Source of the DNA: DAINPP01 sp963667315
GTDB taxonomy: Bacteria; Thermotogota; Thermotogae; MWEM01
Assembly (NCBI GenBank): GCA_963667315.1
Contig: OY763325.1
Coordinates: 3,906,001-3,970,000, forward strand
Direction: 5' to 3'
DNA: 64,000 nt
Positions 60,685 through 64,000 of the stretch are shown here, piece by piece (position 1 is the first letter of the stretch; each line of letters starts with the position of its first letter). The translations under genes and the position numbers were made by a program. The notes below the pieces were generated by a model. It was given only the letters and a program-made list of their open reading frames with translations, was not told the DNA's origin and ran no database searches.

Positions 60685-61383
60685 TCAAATGAGAAGAGAG
60701 TTAATATCTATATCTGAAAACTCAACAACCTTGTTGGCATAATTGATCACAAAAGCCGCTTCCTTAGGTTTTGGAACGAGATTAGAAAGTCCCATTTTGT
60801 TTACATATTCAGACATTTTGCCGATCAAGTCAGTCGGATCTGTACCGGCTATGGCTTTGACGGAGTCGAACCCACTATCGAGGTACAATTCTGCCAGTGT
60901 TTCCTTAACGGCAAATAAACGGGTTATATCCGATAACCGGATCATACGTATCAGGTCATCACGTTTTATACCTGTATCAGTTAACAGCCGTTTTAACCCA
61001 TTGTTCTGTAAATAATACAGCAATTGGTAATTGGTGAAAATCCCCAAAGATTCGAGTTGTCTTATGTTCTTTGGAATGGCTGATTTAAATTGTTTCAGCT
61101 TAAAAGGAGCGGTATACTTGTATTGAAGTCTGTCGATGGTGTTATAAAGGGTTTGGTTGTCAAGCTGATCAAAAAAATGTTTTAAATCTTGTGCGTGAAA
61201 TTCTGTAATCTTGTTCTTTGAATAGTGATACAGGAAGGTATTGATGTCTTTTTCAGTGATCGTTTTGATTTGATGATCGTTCAAGAACTTTAAAAAGCGT
61301 CTGACACTTTTCCTGATTCTCTTTTTGCGACTTTCTGCGACTTTAACTTTACAGAGAAAATTTTCATCAACTTCCCATTTCAT
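60685..61383 (-). CDS. DUF4332-like protein with N-terminal SAM-like helical domain
   Basis: About 232 residues; the ATG at 61383 is 6 bases after GAGGTG. The first 60 residues (SRKKRIRKSVRRFLKFLND, TITEKDINTFLYHYSK) resemble the core-binding domain of tyrosine recombinases, but no catalytic domain follows. From about residue 85 there are helix-hairpin-helix repeats of the DUF4332 type (LESLGIFTNYQLLYYL, LAELYLDSGFDSVKAIAGTDPTDLIGKM). No signal or membrane segment. Possibly a DNA- or protein-binding adaptor; function unknown. Confidence 0.75.
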   Translation of the reverse strand: MKWEVDENFLCKVKVAESRKKRIRKSVRRFLKFLNDHQIKTITEKDINTFLYHYSKNKITEFHAQDLKHFFDQLDNQTLYNTIDRLQYKYTAPFKLKQFKSAIPKNIRQLESLGIFTNYQLLYYLQNNGLKRLLTDTGIKRDDLIRMIRLSDITRLFAVKETLAELYLDSGFDSVKAIAGTDPTDLIGKMSEYVNKMGLSNLVPKPKEAAFVINYANKVVEFSDIDINSLLI

Positions 61384-61505
61384 TTTCATCACCTCAACAC
61401 CTTATATTCAGCAATATATGTTTGCATCATCTTCAGATAGGCAGAAAGTCAATCATAAAGATTTCAGAACTATTCAAACGTTCTCGTTTAATAATAAGCA
61501 TACAT

Positions 61506-62138
61506 TTATCTCACTTTATCGTCAGTTGTTCTTGTAAATAATTTCATTAACATATTCACATTTTCATCGATGATTTCTTCCACGGTTTTTCCGAAATAGC
61601 CTTCAAGCCAATAGCGTTTTGACTGGAGAAGGAGTGAAAGTCCAAAGATAGTTGAATGAACGTGAATCGCGAGACTCTCTTTTGAAAATTCTGAATCTGA
61701 TTTTTGTTCACTGAGTTCCCGGAAAAATTTCATCGGTTCATATTTATTTGCTTCAAGTACAATTTTGCCTGTTATTTCGGGATAATCCTTTAAGTAATCC
61801 TGTTCATTAAAAAATATGATGATTTTAGCCTTTTGGGGATTTTCAACCATGTAGTTCAGATAAGCCCGACACATCACCTCCATTTGCTTCAGCGAGATGG
61901 TCTTTTCAAACGATTCAAATGATTTTTCAAGTTGTTTGTTCATATCTGAGAAACAATAATGGACTACACCTAAATACATAGCTGTTTTTGTTTCATAGTA
62001 TTTATAAAGTGTGCGTTTACTGACCGTCGCCTTTGAGGCTATCTCGTCTGCTTTTATCTGTGTAAGTTCCTTTTCGTACAGGAGGTTGAGCAAAGCGTTT
62101 ATAATTTTATTTTTTATATATTGTTCTTTTTCTTTCAT
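61506..62138 (-). CDS. TetR-family transcriptional regulator
   Basis: 210 residues. Helix-turn-helix about residues 10-55: NKIINALLNLLYEKELTQIKADEIASKATVSKRTLYKYYETKTAMY. The C-terminal helical domain is typical in size. GGGAGGAG lies before the ATG. A duplicated sequence occurs in its leader and at the GNAT gene promoter, so it may control both. Confidence 0.92.
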   Translation of the reverse strand: MKEKEQYIKNKIINALLNLLYEKELTQIKADEIASKATVSKRTLYKYYETKTAMYLGVVHYCFSDMNKQLEKSFESFEKTISLKQMEVMCRAYLNYMVENPQKAKIIIFFNEQDYLKDYPEITGKIVLEANKYEPMKFFRELSEQKSDSEFSKESLAIHVHSTIFGLSLLLQSKRYWLEGYFGKTVEEIIDENVNMLMKLFTRTTDDKVR

Positions 62139-62153
62139 TGAATCACTCCTCCC

Positions 62154-62197
62154 TGAAAGGAAATAAACTATAAATTTGTTTCGGCCGGAGTCTATCG
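62154..62197 (-). promoter_or_regulatory. Operator-like sequence in the leader of the second TetR gene
   Basis: On the minus strand it begins GATAGACTCC and contains TATAGTTTATTTCC. About 29 of 40 bases match the sequence at the GNAT promoter (63205-63253). A GTAAAA...TTTTAC dyad lies just upstream (about 62197-62214). It is probably a binding site for the encoded TetR protein. Confidence 0.55.
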
Positions 62198-62242
62198 TAA
62201 AATATATGTTTTACAGTATATTTCTTAAAATACACTTTTCAG

Positions 62243-63154
62243 TCAGTTCTCCTCTTTTAAGGTTTTCTTATAATAGAAAACTTCTTTAACAGCAACCGGA
62301 CCGAGGGATTGATATAGAAAATTTGAGACAGCTCCATGAACGCCACCAATTGTCGTTTTTTCAACACCAAGGTTTTTCAGTCTTTTAAAACATTCCTTTG
62401 CCATGGCTTTTCCAAAGCCCATTTTTCGATAATCCGAGTGAACACCCATGGGTTCGATATAGCCTCTTGTCCGATCTTCAGCTGTCAGCCATCCGATACA
62501 GTAACCAGCCGCCTTATTGTCAGGTGTTATGGTGAGGAGTTCAAGCTCAGCAATATATTCCGGAGAGGCTTGAAGTGATTTGACCTTAGTCTCATTGATT
62601 CTTGGATTATTGAAAGAATTTCTCGCAACTTCAACTCGTTGTTCATAATCTCCGTATTCAGAAAAACTCATGATTCTGAATCCCGGCTTTAACGTGTATT
62701 TGAAGTCAAAATTATTCAGATCGTATTCATATTGTGTCTCATCCTGTCCGGATTTATGATAACCTTGTTCTTCAAAGAGATTGATCTTTCTCTTGTCAAA
62801 ATCGTATATGGAAGTGTATATTTCTTTATGCGTCTTCTCCCAATTTTGTTCTGTCCAGGAAATGATCTCCGTTAGAAGTTGTGGATCATAGTCAGGGTCT
62901 GCAATGATAAAAAAATCATTTCTTCCATATTCAGAGATCATAAGCCCGACAATTTTTTCACCATCCATCCAGTAATGGGCATTTTTCATGAAAAATTCAA
63001 CTTCCTTTTCTGCATGATAATTATAACGCCACCAATCCAACCTTCCAGGATCCCAACAGTTGTCAAAATTGGGATGTTTATATACTCTGATTAAAAAATC
63101 TCTTATGCGATTGTATTCAGCCTCATCGTTTTTAAATACATCATTGTGGATCAT
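62243..63154 (-). CDS. Two-domain GNAT-type acetyltransferase
   Basis: 303 residues. The N-terminal half is GNAT-like but degenerate (FLIRVYKHPNFDNCWDPGRLDWW, IVGLMISEYG). The C-terminal GNAT domain has the acetyl-CoA loop in PMGVHSDYRKMGFGKAMAKE. The substrate is unknown; such tandem GNATs often modify small amines or antibiotics. It starts 50 bases from a perfect palindrome overlapping its promoter, and lies upstream of a TetR gene on the same strand. Confidence 0.9.
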   Translation of the reverse strand: MIHNDVFKNDEAEYNRIRDFLIRVYKHPNFDNCWDPGRLDWWRYNYHAEKEVEFFMKNAHYWMDGEKIVGLMISEYGRNDFFIIADPDYDPQLLTEIISWTEQNWEKTHKEIYTSIYDFDKRKINLFEEQGYHKSGQDETQYEYDLNNFDFKYTLKPGFRIMSFSEYGDYEQRVEVARNSFNNPRINETKVKSLQASPEYIAELELLTITPDNKAAGYCIGWLTAEDRTRGYIEPMGVHSDYRKMGFGKAMAKECFKRLKNLGVEKTTIGGVHGAVSNFLYQSLGPVAVKEVFYYKKTLKEEN

Positions 63155-63204
63155 AAACTCAACCCCCTTTTATTCAGTGTGCCCTGTTAATTTTTTTTCG
63201 TACA

Positions 63205-63276
63205 ATAGACTCCAGGGGAAGTAAACTATAGGTTTACTTCCCCTGGAGTCTATCATATAAGATTATTTCTTGTCAA
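63205..63276 (-). promoter_or_regulatory. Promoter of the GNAT gene with a 49-base perfect palindrome
   Basis: Minus strand TTGACA (63276-63271), 18 bases, TAGACT (63252-63247). Overlapping the -10 and start is a palindrome with 22-base perfect arms (63205-63226 and 63232-63253) and a 5-base centre. It is too close to the promoter and too far from any gene end to be a terminator. The related, less perfect copy at 62154-62197 supports a regulator-binding role. Confidence 0.65.
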
Positions 63277-63404
63277 GAGTTATGTAAAATATATGAAGAA
63301 TAGATGTTATAATCAAATCTAAGAAAGTTTGCTGAAGTGGAAAATATCAAAAAAATCATGAATGCTAACTTAAAATTTCAGTATTTCATATAAAGGAAAA
63401 GGGG

Positions 63405-64000
63405 ATGGGAAAGATGGTTGGTATTAAAAAGATTCATTTCGATTCGGATAGTTTTAATTTGATAGAGTTGACCGAAGGAATTTACGCAGCAATAGAGATC
63501 GGGAAATCTTGTGGCAGTAATGCCGGTTTTATAGATCTTGGAGATAGAACCGTGATATTCGATACGTTTTTAAATATAGAGGCAGCGAGAGAGATGAAAC
63601 AGGCTGCTGAGTTATTGACGGGGAAAAAAGCTTCCATAGTGATCAACAGCCACAGCCATTCGGATCATATTATTGGGAACTGCCTGTTTGATGAAGTTGT
63701 GTTAATCAGTTCACCGGAAACAAGAACCGCTGTAGAAAAAACAAAAAAAGAATTTGATGAAGAAAAAGAAGACTACAAAAAAAGAGTTGAAGAAATCGAA
63801 AAATTATTCGAGACTGAAACCGACGAAGATACAATTGCGAATCTGAAAAACGAATACAAATTCCTCAGTAATTTTACGAAACCCGGCGTTGACATAAGAG
63901 TACCCGATATTTCCATAGATGGAGAAACTGTTCTATACGGAAGCAAAAGAACCTTAAAACTGTTGAAGTTTGATAAAGCGCATTCTTCCGGTGATATTGT
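63405..64000 (+). CDS. Metallo-beta-lactamase-fold hydrolase, 3' end outside window
   Basis: Open from the ATG at 63405 (a second ATG is at 63414; AAGG and GGGG upstream) to the right edge, 198 codons without a stop. The N-terminal strand pattern (LTEGIYAAIEIG, SNAGFIDLGDRTVIFDTFL) leads to the metal motif H-x-H-x-D-H in INSHSHSDHIIGN. A charged coiled-coil insert follows (EFDEEKEDYKKRVEEIEKLF), then DKAHSSGDI, probably the next metal histidine. MBL hydrolases act on thioesters, lactones or phosphodiesters, and the substrate is unknown. Confidence 0.88.
   Translation, partial: MGKMVGIKKIHFDSDSFNLIELTEGIYAAIEIGKSCGSNAGFIDLGDRTVIFDTFLNIEAAREMKQAAELLTGKKASIVINSHSHSDHIIGNCLFDEVVLISSPETRTAVEKTKKEFDEEKEDYKKRVEEIEKLFETETDEDTIANLKNEYKFLSNFTKPGVDIRVPDISIDGETVLYGSKRTLKLLKFDKAHSSGDI

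Noticed and set aside
63205..63253. Perfect palindrome considered as a terminator
   Set aside because: It lies between divergent starts, overlaps a -10 box and lacks a T tract, so an operator or repeat is more likely.
1..64000. CRISPR arrays, tRNA or rRNA genes, IS transposases, prophage
   Set aside because: No regularly spaced direct repeats, no cloverleaf or rRNA-like sequence and no transposase or phage structural protein were recognised on either strand.

Overview
The window looks like the chromosome of an anaerobic, fermentative, AT-leaning diderm bacterium. The signs of this are AdhE, an oxygen-sensitive-type CoA-dehydratase activase, an anaerobic-type cobalamin pathway, and a dCache chemoreceptor. 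The three ABC solute-binding proteins (6828-8084, 34857-35849, 46125-47408) all carry cleavable signal peptides with no lipobox cysteine, which points to a true periplasm rather than a Gram-positive envelope. Two other secreted proteins do have lipoboxes. The combination resembles Thermotogota (Kosmotoga/Mesotoga-like), but this is inference from gene style and not from any marker gene. No rRNA, tRNA, IS transposase or CRISPR array was seen.

Layout. (1) 1-1.7 kb: the 3' part of an HTH-containing protein whose reading frame is open to the left edge. (2) 1.7-10.9 kb: a LacI-controlled glycoside locus. Two secreted proteins diverge from lacI, an ABC sugar importer and a cytoplasmic GH130 mannoside phosphorylase, with LacI-type operators in front of both arms. 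(3) 11-16.3 kb: small SnoaL and DUF1330 proteins, an orphan PAS/GAF histidine kinase, a TipA-like MerR regulator with its characteristic 19-bp-spacer promoter, a polytopic membrane protein and a flavodoxin-fold reductase. (4) 16.7-19.6 kb: adhE with a strong promoter and a structured leader. (5) 19.7-24.9 kb: a secreted cassette (PEGA/DUF4384 protein, papain-like protease with a dockerin-like tail, lipoprotein) and an MFS transporter. (6) 25-29.8 kb: a Crp/Fnr regulator divergent from a 1333-residue double acyl-CoA dehydratase activase. (7) 29.8-38 kb: a probable phosphorus-acquisition block (alkaline phosphatase, AfuA/Fbp-type ABC importer with a fused permease, Pit phosphate permease, DUF47/PhoU-like partner). 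(8) 38.2-40.3 kb: a chemoreceptor.

(9) 40.6-55.8 kb: one long minus-strand cobalamin operon led by an adenosylcobalamin-type riboswitch. In order of transcription it reads cbiC, cbiD, cbiET, cbiF, cbiG, cbiH, cbiJ, btuC, btuD, btuF, cbiK, cbiA, cbiP, cbiB and a cobD/cobC-type aminotransferase. Most junctions overlap or abut. It covers nearly the whole anaerobic corrin-ring pathway plus corrinoid or metal uptake, but I find no cbiL, no uroporphyrinogen methyltransferase and no cobU/S/T here. (10) 55.9-64 kb: an ElaA-type acetyltransferase, a 41-codon RelB/DinJ-like antitoxin without a visible toxin, a TetR regulator with a 956-residue lipoprotein, a DUF4332 protein, a second TetR, a GNAT enzyme and the start of a metallo-beta-lactamase-fold protein running off the right edge.

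The most unusual signal is a family of short palindromic repeats with a GTAGGG edge (8100-8184, 43870-43980, 46082-46113, 49895-49920). Their arms differ between copies but stay self-complementary. One copy lies in frame inside cbiJ, one supplies the stop codon of cbiA, and one abuts the 5' end of a sugar-permease gene that has lost a standard start codon. This resembles the protein-invading palindromic elements described in Rickettsia.
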